Assembly: GCA_905193765.1 (NCBI GenBank)
Contig: CAJJPZ010000002.1
Span: 1 to 54,806 of the forward strand
Source: an uncultured Eubacterium sp.
GTDB taxonomy: Bacteria; Bacillota; Clostridia; Peptostreptococcales; Anaerovoracaceae
Reading direction: 5' to 3'
Length of the DNA stretch: 54,806 bases
Shown here piece after piece: positions 24,886 through 32,783 of the stretch. The number at the start of each line of letters is the position of its first letter. The first letter of the stretch is position 1. Below the pieces are notes generated by a model. That model had not been told where the DNA came from and did not search any database. It was given only the letters and a program-made list of their open reading frames with translations. Made by a program: the position numbers and the translations under genes.

Positions 24886-25686
24886 ATGAATAAACCATTT
24901 ATTGATTTTACGGAACAGACATGTCTCATAACAGGGGCAGGAAGTCCTACAGGAATAGGATTCTCTGTGGCGAGGATACTTGGAGAAACCGGTGGCCGGA
25001 TCGCATTGATCGCAACTACAGACCGTATATATCAGAGGGCTGAGGAGCTGGTTTCTATGGGGATAGAGGCCAGAGGCTATATCGCCGATCTCATGGACAG
25101 GGCGCAGGTTGCTGCCGTGGTAAAGCAGATCGCGGACGATTTTGGCGGTATAGACGTCCTCGTCAACAATGCCGGGATGGCGCAGGTTGGAGAAGAGGAG
25201 GATTTCAGCGACATCATGCATGTGAGCTATGAGAGCTGGGACACGTCCATAAACAGGAACCTGAATATCTGCTTCAATGTGACAAAGCAGGTGCTGCCTT
25301 ATATGGTGGGTAAGAAATATGGCAGGATCGTCAATGTCTCTTCTGTGACGGGTCCGGTTGTCAGCAATCCGGGAGAAGCAGCCTACAGCGCTGCCAAGGC
25401 AGGTATCATAGGAATGAGCCGGGCACTTGCTATAGAGACAGGCGTGTATGGTGTAACGGTGAACAATGTCCTGCCGGGCTGGATCGCAACGGCGTCACAG
25501 ACAGAGAGCGAAGCGGCAGGCGGTCACAATACGCCGATGAGGAGAAGTGCCGATGCGGAAGAGGTGGCAAACGCTATAGTTTTCCTTGCATCAGACAGGG
25601 CTTCGTATATCACGGGAGAATCACTGGTGGTGGACGGCGGCAATACCATCCAGGAATACAAGGGGCCGTCGGAGCTGTATTATTAA
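24886..25686 (+). CDS. Short-chain dehydrogenase/reductase 1
   Basis: A 266-residue classical SDR. The dinucleotide loop reads TGAGSPTGIG (with an SPT insertion, like the enoyl-reductase-like and some 3-oxoacyl-reductase relatives), then NNAG, the catalytic Ser in NVSSVTG and Tyr-x-x-x-Lys in YSAAK, and the C-terminal ITGESLVVDGG. AAGGAG lies before the ATG, 63 bases after the aminotransferase. All four catalytic positions are present. It is likely a soluble NAD(P)-dependent tetramer acting on the carbonyl or hydroxyl made in this pathway. Confidence 0.93.
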   Translation: MNKPFIDFTEQTCLITGAGSPTGIGFSVARILGETGGRIALIATTDRIYQRAEELVSMGIEARGYIADLMDRAQVAAVVKQIADDFGGIDVLVNNAGMAQVGEEEDFSDIMHVSYESWDTSINRNLNICFNVTKQVLPYMVGKKYGRIVNVSSVTGPVVSNPGEAAYSAAKAGIIGMSRALAIETGVYGVTVNNVLPGWIATASQTESEAAGGHNTPMRRSADAEEVANAIVFLASDRASYITGESLVVDGGNTIQEYKGPSELYY

Positions 25687-25764
25687 AAATAACAGTAAGA
25701 GGCAGGTGGATGAGAACTGTTTATCAGCCACCTGCATATCCGGTATGTAATCAAGGAGGAATCG

Positions 25765-26547
25765 ATGTTTTCAGTAAAAGATAAAGTTGTTGTTGTGACC
25801 GGAGGGGGATCCGGTCTGGGTCTTGCGACTGTTAAAATGTTCCTGGAAGGTGGAGCAAAGGTCGTTATGGGGGACTACCGTGACTGCACTGACCTGGCGG
25901 AGGAGCTGGGGTGTGATTTTGTTCAGGCGGATGTCAGTGTTGAAAAAGACGTGGAGAATCTGATGAAGACAGCTGCCGAAAAGCATGGCCCGCTGGATGT
26001 GGTGATAAACAATGCAGGTATCATAATGCCGGAACAGCTGATAGATGATGCAGTAGTCGGGGATTATGAGCGGCTGTTCAGAGTAAACACCATAGGCGCG
26101 TTGCTTGGAATAAAATACGGAGCAAAATATATGCGTGACGGGGGCAGTATCGCATGTACGGCATCGAATTCAGCGAACGGAGATTTCGCAGGATATGGAT
26201 CGTATATAGCGTCTAAAATAGCGATCGTAGGTATCGTGAAAGCTGCTGCTATCGAATATGCAGCCAGGGGAATAAGAGTGAACTGCATATGTCCGAACAC
26301 TATAGATACTCCGATGGCATATGCAGAAGGCTGTGAGACCGAATTGCTGGTGGTAGGTGCCATAACTCCGCTGGGAAGGATGTGCTACCCGGAAGAGGCA
26401 GCTGCATTGTTCTACTTCCTGGCATGTGATGACTGCAGGTATATAACTGGTGAAGATATTTATATCGATGGAGGCGTGAAGGCAGGACATCCTGTAAAGG
26501 CGATGGATTGCATTCTCAAAGCTGTGGAAATGGAATCAGGGGTATGA
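25765..26547 (+). CDS. Short-chain dehydrogenase/reductase 2
   Basis: A 260-residue classical SDR, diverged from its neighbour. Motifs: TGGGSGLG, acidic residue MGDYRD after beta-2 (suggesting NAD rather than NADP), NNAG, the Ser of CTASNSA, YIASK, and ITGEDIYIDGG. AAGGAGG precedes the ATG. It is 78 bases after SDR 1 and is the last gene of the sigma-54 operon, followed by the hairpin at 26618-26655. Two different dehydrogenases beside one transaminase suggest sequential oxidation and reduction of a hydroxy-amino compound; this is inference. Confidence 0.93.
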   Translation: MFSVKDKVVVVTGGGSGLGLATVKMFLEGGAKVVMGDYRDCTDLAEELGCDFVQADVSVEKDVENLMKTAAEKHGPLDVVINNAGIIMPEQLIDDAVVGDYERLFRVNTIGALLGIKYGAKYMRDGGSIACTASNSANGDFAGYGSYIASKIAIVGIVKAAAIEYAARGIRVNCICPNTIDTPMAYAEGCETELLVVGAITPLGRMCYPEEAAALFYFLACDDCRYITGEDIYIDGGVKAGHPVKAMDCILKAVEMESGV

Positions 26548-26617
26548 TCTGACAGTAAATCGGCTATTAAGTGACTGCGCTATGCTCAAGGCAAACTGCC
26601 AAATATGAATGTGAATA

Positions 26618-26655
26618 CGGATCTGCCTGTAACGATTGACAGCAGGCAGATCCGG
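26618..26655 (+). terminator. Hairpin ending the aminotransferase operon
   Basis: CGGATCTGCCTG (26618-26629) pairs with CAGGCAGATCCG (26644-26655), a perfect 12-bp stem, but only scattered T residues follow. It overlaps the promoter at 26636-26664, so termination and downstream initiation may interfere with each other. Confidence 0.55.
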
Positions 26656-26664
26656 TGTTAGAAT
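26636..26664 (+). promoter_or_regulatory. Sigma-A promoter of the MATE leader RNA
   Basis: TTGACA (26636-26641), 17 bases, TAGAAT (26659-26664). Transcription would start near 26671, just before the first paired element of the leader. Confidence 0.65.
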
Positions 26665-26670
26665 CTTAAT

Positions 26671-26856
26671 TACAAAACCGCATCGCAGTGCGGCTCGGAA
26701 CAGGGTTGACGGGACTCGCTGTATAAAGCGAAGGCCGGTGCGATGGGGCGTGGATTTTTCTAAAGGCAGATGCAGCCTGTGTAAGACAGAGATGTTGCAG
26801 AGCCTTTACTTTTCGCCACACGAAGACATTACAGTAATGTTCTCGTGTGTTTTTTT
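26671..26856 (+). ncRNA. Structured, terminated leader RNA of unknown class
   Basis: About 185 bases between promoter and terminator, upstream of the MATE gene. Elements: outer stem CATCGCA (26681-26687) with TGCGATG (26739-26745), enclosing hairpin TCGCT/AGCGA (26716-26731); second domain TAAAGGC (26761-26767) with GCCTTTA (26802-26808), containing nested TGCA/TGCA and CTGT/ACAG pairs; then the terminator stem CACACGA (26817-26823) with TCGTGTG (26843-26849) and seven T residues. The layout of aptamer-like domain plus terminator is that of a riboswitch. I cannot match FMN, TPP, SAM, cobalamin, purine, guanidine or THF consensus. It could instead be a free small RNA. Confidence 0.6.
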
Positions 26857-26951
26857 GTGTGTTCCATATCTTTGTGATGCAGTGAACTGCCGGGACGACG
26901 GGAAAGACACATGAGAGCTATATCATCAATTGACGAAAGGAATGAAGATCT

Positions 26952-28310
26952 ATGGATCAGACGTTTATGAAGGAAAAGAAGGTAATGCCTCTGGTGCTGT
27001 CCATGTCGTACCCCATGGCTATATCCATGGCAGTGAACGCGTTGTACAATATAGTAGACTCGTTCTTCGTGGCAAAGATGAGCAGCAGCGCAATGACTGC
27101 GCTTTCGCTGCTTTTCCCTGTACAGAATTTCGTGCATGCGGCAGCGGTGGGGTTCGGCATCGGGATAAACGCGGTGGTAGCATTCTACATGGGCGCCGGG
27201 AAAACTGATGAAGCGGACAGGGCTGCCAGCAGCGGGACAGTGCTGAGCATACTTCACGGGCTGGTGCTGATGGTGGTTTGTATTGCAGTGATGCCATGGT
27301 TCATGAGCATGTTCAGCAGCGATGCGCAGACGATAGAGTACGGGATCGCTTATACGGGAGTGCTGTTCCTGTTCGCACCGATGGACTGTACGGCAATGGC
27401 GCTGGAAAAGATATTCCAGTCCACCGGAAGGATGAAGTCCACGATGTTCTGCCTGGCTACAGGGTGCATAATAAACATAATACTGGATCCGCTGATGATA
27501 TTCGGAATAGGACCCTTCCCGGAGATGGGCATAAAAGGGGCGGCCCTTGCCACAGGTATAGGACAGACACTGCCGGTGCTGATATACTTCATCATGTACG
27601 GGATGGATCCGCTGCCGGTTAAATTCAGGCTGAAGTACTGGAAGCCGAAACTTTACATCATGAAAAAGCTGTATTCTGTAGGCAATGCGGCTGCGCTGAA
27701 CATAGCGCTCCCCTCTGTGCAGGTGTCGGTGCTCAACGGCATACTGGCGTCGTATTCTGCAGGTTATGTGTTCGTGCTGGGCGTATACTACAAGCTCCAG
27801 ACGTTCCTTTATCTGTCGGCCAACGGCGTGGTGCAGGGCATAAGGCCGCTGGTGGGATACAATTACGGTGCAGGGGAGCATAGCAGGGTGAAGGAGATAG
27901 TCAGGACTTCCACTGTTCTGGTGGCAGCGATAATGGTTGCCGGGACTATCGTATGCCAGCTCATGGCAGGAAAACTCATGGGAATATATACCGGTGATGA
28001 ACAGATCATCGCACTGGGAGCCCCGGCGCTGAGGATAATAAGCGCGGGATTCATCATTTCTTCTGTATCGGTGGTGCTCTCAGGCGCACTGGAAGGACTG
28101 AGCAAAGGCAATGCGTCTCTGGTGATATCGCTGATAAGGTATATCGTGTTCATACTGCCGGCGGCGTTACTGCTGAGCAGAGTCTTCGGAGCTGTCGGCG
28201 TATGGCATGCGTTCTGGATCACGGAGATCGTGGCTGCCGTGATATCGTACTTCGTGTATGTCAGGGCCACGAGGAACGGACGCGATGACCGGGAGATTTC
28301 CAGGACATGA
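26952..28310 (+). CDS. MATE family efflux transporter
   Basis: A 452-residue protein with 12 helices in two bundles. The start MDQTFMKEKKVMPLVLSMSYP and NALYNIVDSFFVAKM are the first two helices of the prokaryotic NorM/DinF group, followed by GFGIGINAVVAFYMGAG and the second-half equivalents NGVVQGIRPLVGYNYGAG. MATE proteins export cationic drugs or metabolites with sodium or protons. The gene lies about 95 bases after the terminator of the structured leader RNA and has its own terminator at 28330-28382, so it is a monocistronic, probably attenuation-controlled unit. If the leader is a riboswitch, its ligand would suggest the exported compound. Confidence 0.93.
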   Translation: MDQTFMKEKKVMPLVLSMSYPMAISMAVNALYNIVDSFFVAKMSSSAMTALSLLFPVQNFVHAAAVGFGIGINAVVAFYMGAGKTDEADRAASSGTVLSILHGLVLMVVCIAVMPWFMSMFSSDAQTIEYGIAYTGVLFLFAPMDCTAMALEKIFQSTGRMKSTMFCLATGCIINIILDPLMIFGIGPFPEMGIKGAALATGIGQTLPVLIYFIMYGMDPLPVKFRLKYWKPKLYIMKKLYSVGNAAALNIALPSVQVSVLNGILASYSAGYVFVLGVYYKLQTFLYLSANGVVQGIRPLVGYNYGAGEHSRVKEIVRTSTVLVAAIMVAGTIVCQLMAGKLMGIYTGDEQIIALGAPALRIISAGFIISSVSVVLSGALEGLSKGNASLVISLIRYIVFILPAALLLSRVFGAVGVWHAFWITEIVAAVISYFVYVRATRNGRDDREISRT

Positions 28311-28329
28311 TCATGAATTGTGATAAGCA

Positions 28330-28382
28330 AAAGACCGGCACAGGGCATATACTCTGATATACCGCCTGCTGCCGGTCTTTCT
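28330..28382. terminator. Terminator shared by converging genes
   Basis: AAAGACCGGCA (28330-28340) and TGCCGGTCTTT (28370-28380) form an 11-bp stem with T residues on both strands. It can end the MATE gene and the minus-strand small-protein gene. Confidence 0.8.
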
Positions 28383-28432
28383 CTGTGATGACCTATGCCG
28401 CCTGTCCGGTGCGGCTCATTGGATGCCAGGAC

Positions 28433-28570
28433 TTAGTATCCGTATTTTTCGGATTTCTCGTTCTGGCCTTTTTCATTGTAATTTTTGTTTTCTTCCTTGT
28501 TCTGTGACTGTCTGTTCTTGTTTTCAGACTGTCTGTTGTTCTGCTGGTTGTTTGTTTTATTGTTTTTCAT
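28433..28570 (-). CDS. Asn/Gln/Lys-rich 45-residue protein
   Basis: A clear AGGAGG lies nine bases before an ATG that opens a 45-codon frame. The product is extremely polar: Asn, Gln, Lys, Glu, Ser and Arg make up nearly all positions (start MKNNKTNNQQNNRQSENKN, end EKYGY). It has no hydrophobic residue except the final tyrosines and would be disordered. The strong ribosome site and the terminator behind it support a real gene. The composition recalls small spore-associated proteins (gamma-type SASP or coat-associated), but I see no diagnostic motif. Its upstream neighbour on this strand is the mog gene, 73 bases away. Confidence 0.65.
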   Translation of the reverse strand: MKNNKTNNQQNNRQSENKNRQSQNKEENKNYNEKGQNEKSEKYGY

Positions 28571-28643
28571 GGGTACATCCCTCCTCGCGATTATTTTGTG
28601 CAGAAGAGGAGATGATATGACAGGAAAAAAATGGTTATGCAGT

Positions 28644-29582
28644 TTACATCTGAATGACCTGTATCCTGTCGCCGTTCTTCACCCGGCCTCCTTTTGTGAC
28701 TCTGATGAAGATGCCTTCACGGGGCATCACGCAGTCGCCTGCCAGCTCCCTGATGGCGCAGCCATGATGGCATTCCTTGCCGATCTGGGTCACTTCGCCC
28801 TCAGCTTCGCCTATCTGCATCCTTGTGCCTATGGGCAGTGTATAGAGCTCGATGCCTTCTGTAAGTATGTTTTCTGCAAAATCACCGCTTTTGAGTTCAA
28901 AATCCAGCGCCTTCTGCACTTTGGCAACGCTTTCTGCCGCCAGCAGGCTCACCTGTCTGTGCCATTTGCCCGCGTGGGCGTCACCTTCTATACCGTGATC
29001 TTCAACGAACATCGCTTCGCCGATGTCATGCTTCTGTACACCTTTGGCTTCGCTGATGCAGACTGCCTTTACCGTTCCTTTTGGCAGGTGCAGTGTAGCG
29101 CAGTCGGCAGACTCGCCGAGAAGAACCTCCACGCCGTGCTTTATCGGCTTGATGACAGCTTCGAGACATTCCGACGCCGCTTTTTTGCTCCCCGGCAGAT
29201 TGATTATGAGGGTCTGTTTCCTGAGACCTGCTGCCGCACGGGAAAGCATACCCATAGGCGTTATCTTCATGCTTTCTGCCCTCATTGCCTCCGGTATGCC
29301 ACGGACTTCGCGATCCACGACTGCCAGCGTTGCTTCAGGGGTCACGTCTCTCATGGAAAATCCGGTGCCGCCGGTAGTCACTATGAGAGTGACCTTAAGT
29401 TCATCGGCGCATTTTATCAGTTCCGATTTGATCTGCTCGAAGTCATCAGGTATCATCGTCCTGTATTCGACCTTCCAGCCGTTTGCTTCAAGTATCTCCA
29501 CGACACGGTCGCCTGCAGTGTCTTCTCTGAGACCCTGAGAGCCCTTGTCGCTCATGGTTATCACCGCTGCTCTGTATTCCAT
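28644..29582 (-). CDS. MogA-MOSC fusion, molybdenum cofactor synthesis
   Basis: A 312-residue two-domain protein. Residues 1-160 are MogA/MoaB-like (VITMSDKGSQGLREDTAG, TTGGTGFSMRDVTPEAT, INLPGSKKAASE), the molybdopterin adenylyltransferase. Residues about 165-312 are a MOSC domain (EDHGIEGDAHAGKWHRQVSLL, DFAENILTEGIEL, and HHGCAIRELAGDCVMPREG), as in MOCO sulfurase C-terminal proteins that carry or modify the cofactor. Its ATG lies inside the end of moaC (22-base overlap). The fusion implies hand-over of adenylated molybdopterin to the MOSC domain. The gene order moaA-moaC-mog fits one transcript. No separate symbol is settled for the fusion. Confidence 0.93.
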   Translation of the reverse strand: MEYRAAVITMSDKGSQGLREDTAGDRVVEILEANGWKVEYRTMIPDDFEQIKSELIKCADELKVTLIVTTGGTGFSMRDVTPEATLAVVDREVRGIPEAMRAESMKITPMGMLSRAAAGLRKQTLIINLPGSKKAASECLEAVIKPIKHGVEVLLGESADCATLHLPKGTVKAVCISEAKGVQKHDIGEAMFVEDHGIEGDAHAGKWHRQVSLLAAESVAKVQKALDFELKSGDFAENILTEGIELYTLPIGTRMQIGEAEGEVTQIGKECHHGCAIRELAGDCVMPREGIFIRVTKGGRVKNGDRIQVIQM

Positions 29583-30061
29583 AATTCCTCCTGTCTTATA
29601 TCACCGCTTTTGCCGCCTGTTTTGGAAAGCAGGCAGATGCGGTCTATTATCATATCTTTTTGTACGGCCTTGCACATATCGTATATCGTCAGCGCTGCTG
29701 CAGAGGCTGCTGTCAGAGCCTCCATCTCGACGCCGGTGACGCCTTTGCATTTCACCGTGGCCTTTATCTCGATGGTGGATGTTTCCTCCACCATATTGAA
29801 GTCTATATCTATGCCCGTCAGCATCAGTGGATGGCACATCGGTATGATGGCGGATGTTTTCTTAGCGGCCATGATACCGGCTATCTGGGCTGTGCCAAGG
29901 ACGTCGCCCTTTTTCATGCCGCCTTCCTTTATCAGACGGAATGTCTCCGGGTTCACAAGCACCTTGCCGCCTGCTGTGGCGATGCGTTCAGTGACTGCTT
30001 TTTCTCCCACGTCCACCATCTTTGCGCGGCCGGAATCGTTGAAATGTGTGAAATCTGTCAT
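29561..30061 (-). CDS. moaC: Cyclic pyranopterin monophosphate synthase
   Basis: A 166-residue MoaC with the full family pattern: FNDSGRAKMVDVGEKAVTER, KKGDVLGTAQIAGIMAAKKT, the active-site segment PMCHPLMLTGIDIDF, and KGVTGVEMEALTAASAAALT ending in TIYDMCKA. With MoaA it converts GTP to cyclic pyranopterin monophosphate. It lies two bases after moaA and overlaps the mog gene, so the three genes are one coupled unit. The C-terminus is a little longer than usual. Confidence 0.96.
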   Translation of the reverse strand: MTDFTHFNDSGRAKMVDVGEKAVTERIATAGGKVLVNPETFRLIKEGGMKKGDVLGTAQIAGIMAAKKTSAIIPMCHPLMLTGIDIDFNMVEETSTIEIKATVKCKGVTGVEMEALTAASAAALTIYDMCKAVQKDMIIDRICLLSKTGGKSGDIRQEELWNTEQR

Positions 30062-30063
30062 TC

Positions 30064-31017
30064 TTATCCTCCTATCATGTTCATGTCCCTGCCGGCTTGG
30101 CTTGGGTTGTCTGCATCAAGTGCGCTGCGCATCTCTGGTTTGCCGAGGATAGCTTCCTTCATGATCTCTGCCATCTCCTCGCGGCTCCGGCCTCTGACGG
30201 ATATTTCTGTGTCTGAGTGGAGACAGGGTTTAAGCATACCGTCGGCTGTGAGTCTGATCTTGTTGCAGCTTTTGCAGAATTCGCAGCTGACAGGGCGTAT
30301 CAGGCCGACACGTCCTGCAGCGCCGGGCAGTCTGTATATGGATGCCACTCCGTCGCTGAATCCAAGCGGTTCCAGCTCAGGCACTTTCTTCAGGACTTCT
30401 TCACAGCTGATGAACCCGGCTCTGTCGAATCCGATGCCGCCGCCTATAGGCATCAGCTCTATGAACCTGATCTCCAAAGGCCTGTCCTTTGTGAGGGCAA
30501 CGAAGTCCGCTATCTCGTCGTCATTGAAACCACCCATCAGGACCATGTTTATCTTGGTGTTTTCGAATCCGGCGACATATGCTGCCTCGATGCCATCAAG
30601 CACATCCTGAAGCGAACCGGTGCGGGTGATATAGCTGAATTTCCCGGGATCAAGAGTATCGAGACTGATGTTCAGCCTGTCTACGCCTGCTTCTTTCAGC
30701 TGTTTTGCATACTGCGGCAGCAGCGTGCCGTTGGTGGTCATGCAAAGTTCCTCCACGCCGTCTATGGCGGATATACTGCTGCACAGACCGATGATGCCGC
30801 GCTTTACCAGCGGTTCGCCTCCGGTGATGCGGATCTTCCTTACGCCCAGAGAGACTGCGGCTTCGGCTGCTGATACTATCTCTTCAAAGGTCAGCATCTC
30901 CTCATGAGGTCTTTTGGCGATACCGTCCTCTGGCATGCAGTACCTGCAACGCAGGTTACATAGCTCGATGACAGATATGCGCATGTAGTCGATTTTTCTT
31001 CCATAGTTGTCTATCAT
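30064..31017 (-). CDS. moaA: GTP 3',8-cyclase
   Basis: A 317-residue radical SAM enzyme. The N-terminal cluster motif is CNLRCRYC (Cys20, Cys24, Cys27), followed by RITGGEPLVKRG. The C-terminal cluster motif is CEFCKSCNKIRLTADG with a further Cys in LKPCL. It catalyses the first step of molybdenum cofactor synthesis. The frame is open upstream to 31158, but MoaA homology starts at MIDNYGRKIDYMRISV, so I place the start at 31017 with GGAGAAAA upstream. It is divergent from modABC, sharing the control region 31018-31276. The usual last residues (GG tail) are less clear here. Confidence 0.95.
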   Translation of the reverse strand: MIDNYGRKIDYMRISVIELCNLRCRYCMPEDGIAKRPHEEMLTFEEIVSAAEAAVSLGVRKIRITGGEPLVKRGIIGLCSSISAIDGVEELCMTTNGTLLPQYAKQLKEAGVDRLNISLDTLDPGKFSYITRTGSLQDVLDGIEAAYVAGFENTKINMVLMGGFNDDEIADFVALTKDRPLEIRFIELMPIGGGIGFDRAGFISCEEVLKKVPELEPLGFSDGVASIYRLPGAAGRVGLIRPVSCEFCKSCNKIRLTADGMLKPCLHSDTEISVRGRSREEMAEIMKEAILGKPEMRSALDADNPSQAGRDMNMIGG

Positions 31018-31235
31018 GGTTATTATTTTCTCCGTTTCAGGATATAGTATAACATGGATGAAGATAGAAAGACAGGAATGATTATGTATGCGCAGGGTGA
31101 TGATGTCAGCATTCGCATTGTTGAGTGTAGTGCATGCAAAAGAAAGCAAATATATCACAGAAAAATGAACAAATAAGTATATATAAATGTTGTCAGAACA
31201 ACAGACGAAATCCGGAAGTGTGATAGACTGAATAT

Positions 31236-31248
31236 TGTTATGATAACA
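31236..31248. promoter_or_regulatory. Palindrome upstream of modA
   Basis: TGTTAT, G, ATAACA is a perfect 13-base palindrome 28 bases before the modA start. Its site and form are compatible with a ModE-type or other repressor operator in the moaA/modA divergent region. Confidence 0.4.
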
Positions 31249-31276
31249 TTTAGTATTTGATCAACAGGAGGACATT

Positions 31277-32071
31277 ATGAAGAAAATACTTACGATCGCA
31301 TTAGCTGTTGTGCTGGCTCTGTCAGTGACACTGCTGACTGGATGCGGCGGTGGAGATGACAGCACCAAGAAAGAGGACAAGCCGGAAGTTACTGTACTGG
31401 CTGCAGCAAGTCTGACAGATGCTCTCGATGAGATCATCAAAGAGTACGAGAAAGATGCATCATGCACCGTAACACCAAGCTATGCGGGTTCAGGAGACCT
31501 GGTGCAGCAGATCCAGGGCGGAGCACCGTGTGATATATTCGTATCAGCTTCAAAGAGCAACATGGACGATCTGGAGAAGGACGACCTCATCAACAAGGAC
31601 ACAAGAAAAGACCTTCTTGGAAACACACTGACTCTGGTAGCTACAAAAGAAAAGAAAGATGATGTCAGCATGGATGCACTTACTTCGGACAAAGTAGGAT
31701 CAATCGCCATCGGCGAAGTCGAGACTGTTCCGGCAGGGAAATATGCGACTCAGGTATTCGACAATCTTAAGATAACTGACAAGATCAAGGACAAGATCGT
31801 TTATTCAAAGGACGTAAGAGCGGTACTCAACTATGTTGAGACAGGCGACGCTGACTGCGGATTCGTTTACAAGACAGACGCTCTGACTATGGATGAATCA
31901 AAGGGTGTTGTAGTTGAAGACATCAAGGAAGATCTCCACGATCCTATCGTATATCCTGCAGCTATCATGAAGGATGCACCACAGGCTGAATCAGCTGCTG
32001 ACTTCTACGATTTCATGCAGGGCGACTTCGCTAAAGAAGTATTCGAAAAATACGGATTCACAGTAAAATAA
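31277..32071 (+). CDS. modA: Molybdate ABC transporter, substrate-binding lipoprotein
   Basis: A 264-residue lipoprotein (signal ending LLTGCGG, Cys lipidated near residue 23). The mature part carries the ModA pattern: VLAAASLTDALDEIIKEYEK, PSYAGSGDLVQQIQGGAPCDIFVSA with the oxyanion-binding serines, and late PIVYPAAIMKDAPQAESAADFYDFM. CAGGAGG precedes the ATG. It captures molybdate or tungstate outside the membrane for ModBC. First gene of modA-modB-modC-moeA-like unit. Confidence 0.95.
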   Translation: MKKILTIALAVVLALSVTLLTGCGGGDDSTKKEDKPEVTVLAAASLTDALDEIIKEYEKDASCTVTPSYAGSGDLVQQIQGGAPCDIFVSASKSNMDDLEKDDLINKDTRKDLLGNTLTLVATKEKKDDVSMDALTSDKVGSIAIGEVETVPAGKYATQVFDNLKITDKIKDKIVYSKDVRAVLNYVETGDADCGFVYKTDALTMDESKGVVVEDIKEDLHDPIVYPAAIMKDAPQAESAADFYDFMQGDFAKEVFEKYGFTVK

Positions 32072-32103
32072 GTTCAGAAGTACAGTGAGAAAACGGATTT
32101 AAT

Positions 32104-32778
32104 ATGTTTGGACCAATTATTCTATCAGTAAAAGTCGCACTGCTTGCGACGGTAATAGCGTTTTTTCTGGGAGTATTCTTCGCTTATCTGCTTACGAAAC
32201 GTAGAGTCCCGGGCAAGAACATCTGGGAAACTATACTCATACTCCCGATGATCCTGCCACCGTCTATTGTAGGATATTTGCTTCTGAAGGTTTTCGGGAA
32301 GAGGGGGCTCATAGGAGCCTTCCTTCTCGATACATTTGGCATCCAGGTAGTATTTACCTGGATCGCTTGCGTTATAGCGGCAAGTGTAGTGGCGCTGCCG
32401 CTGATGTATCAGAATGCAAAGGGCGCGTTCCAGAGTGTCGATCCCAGTCTTGAGCTTGCTGCGAAGACACTTGGCAGCAGTCCTTTCAAGGTCTTCTGTA
32501 CAGTAACGTTCCCTCTCTCAGGGCCGGGCATCATAAGCGGCATAGTGCTTACCTTTGCACGTGCTCTCGGCGAGTTCGGCGCTACGCTGATGCTGGCAGG
32601 GAACATACCGGGGAAGACCCAGACCATCCCGACGGCGATATATTATTCGGTAGTTACAGGCAAGGAGGACAAGGCCATGAGTCTTGTCGTAGTCATGGTG
32701 GTTTTCAGCTTCGCGCTGGTATTCGGTCTCAATGTGTGGCTGAAGAAGAAAAATCACAGAGACAGTACACAGAGGTGA
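32104..32778 (+). CDS. modB: Molybdate ABC transporter permease
   Basis: A 224-residue permease with about five to six helices. LPMILPPSIVGYLLLKVFG and the coupling-helix region LAAKTLGSSPFKVFCTVTFP followed by ARALGEFGATLMLAGNIPG are the family signature. It forms a homodimer channel receiving molybdate from ModA. It lies 32 bases after modA and its stop is five bases before modC. Confidence 0.96.
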   Translation: MFGPIILSVKVALLATVIAFFLGVFFAYLLTKRRVPGKNIWETILILPMILPPSIVGYLLLKVFGKRGLIGAFLLDTFGIQVVFTWIACVIAASVVALPLMYQNAKGAFQSVDPSLELAAKTLGSSPFKVFCTVTFPLSGPGIISGIVLTFARALGEFGATLMLAGNIPGKTQTIPTAIYYSVVTGKEDKAMSLVVVMVVFSFALVFGLNVWLKKKNHRDSTQR

Positions 32779-32783
32779 CCGGC

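Noticed and set aside
26671..26856. 6S RNA, SRP RNA or a T-box at the MATE leader
   Set aside because: The 5' and 3' ends do not pair as in 6S RNA, the SRP tetraloop region is absent, and I found no T-box antiterminator sequence.
26829..27881. A 350-codon minus-strand frame rich in His/Tyr/Arg
   Set aside because: Antisense to the MATE gene and composition is not protein-like.
28485..30152. A 555-codon open frame on the plus strand
   Set aside because: It is antisense to the clearly homologous mog-MOSC and moaC genes; its product is rich in Cys, His and Phe and has no domain.
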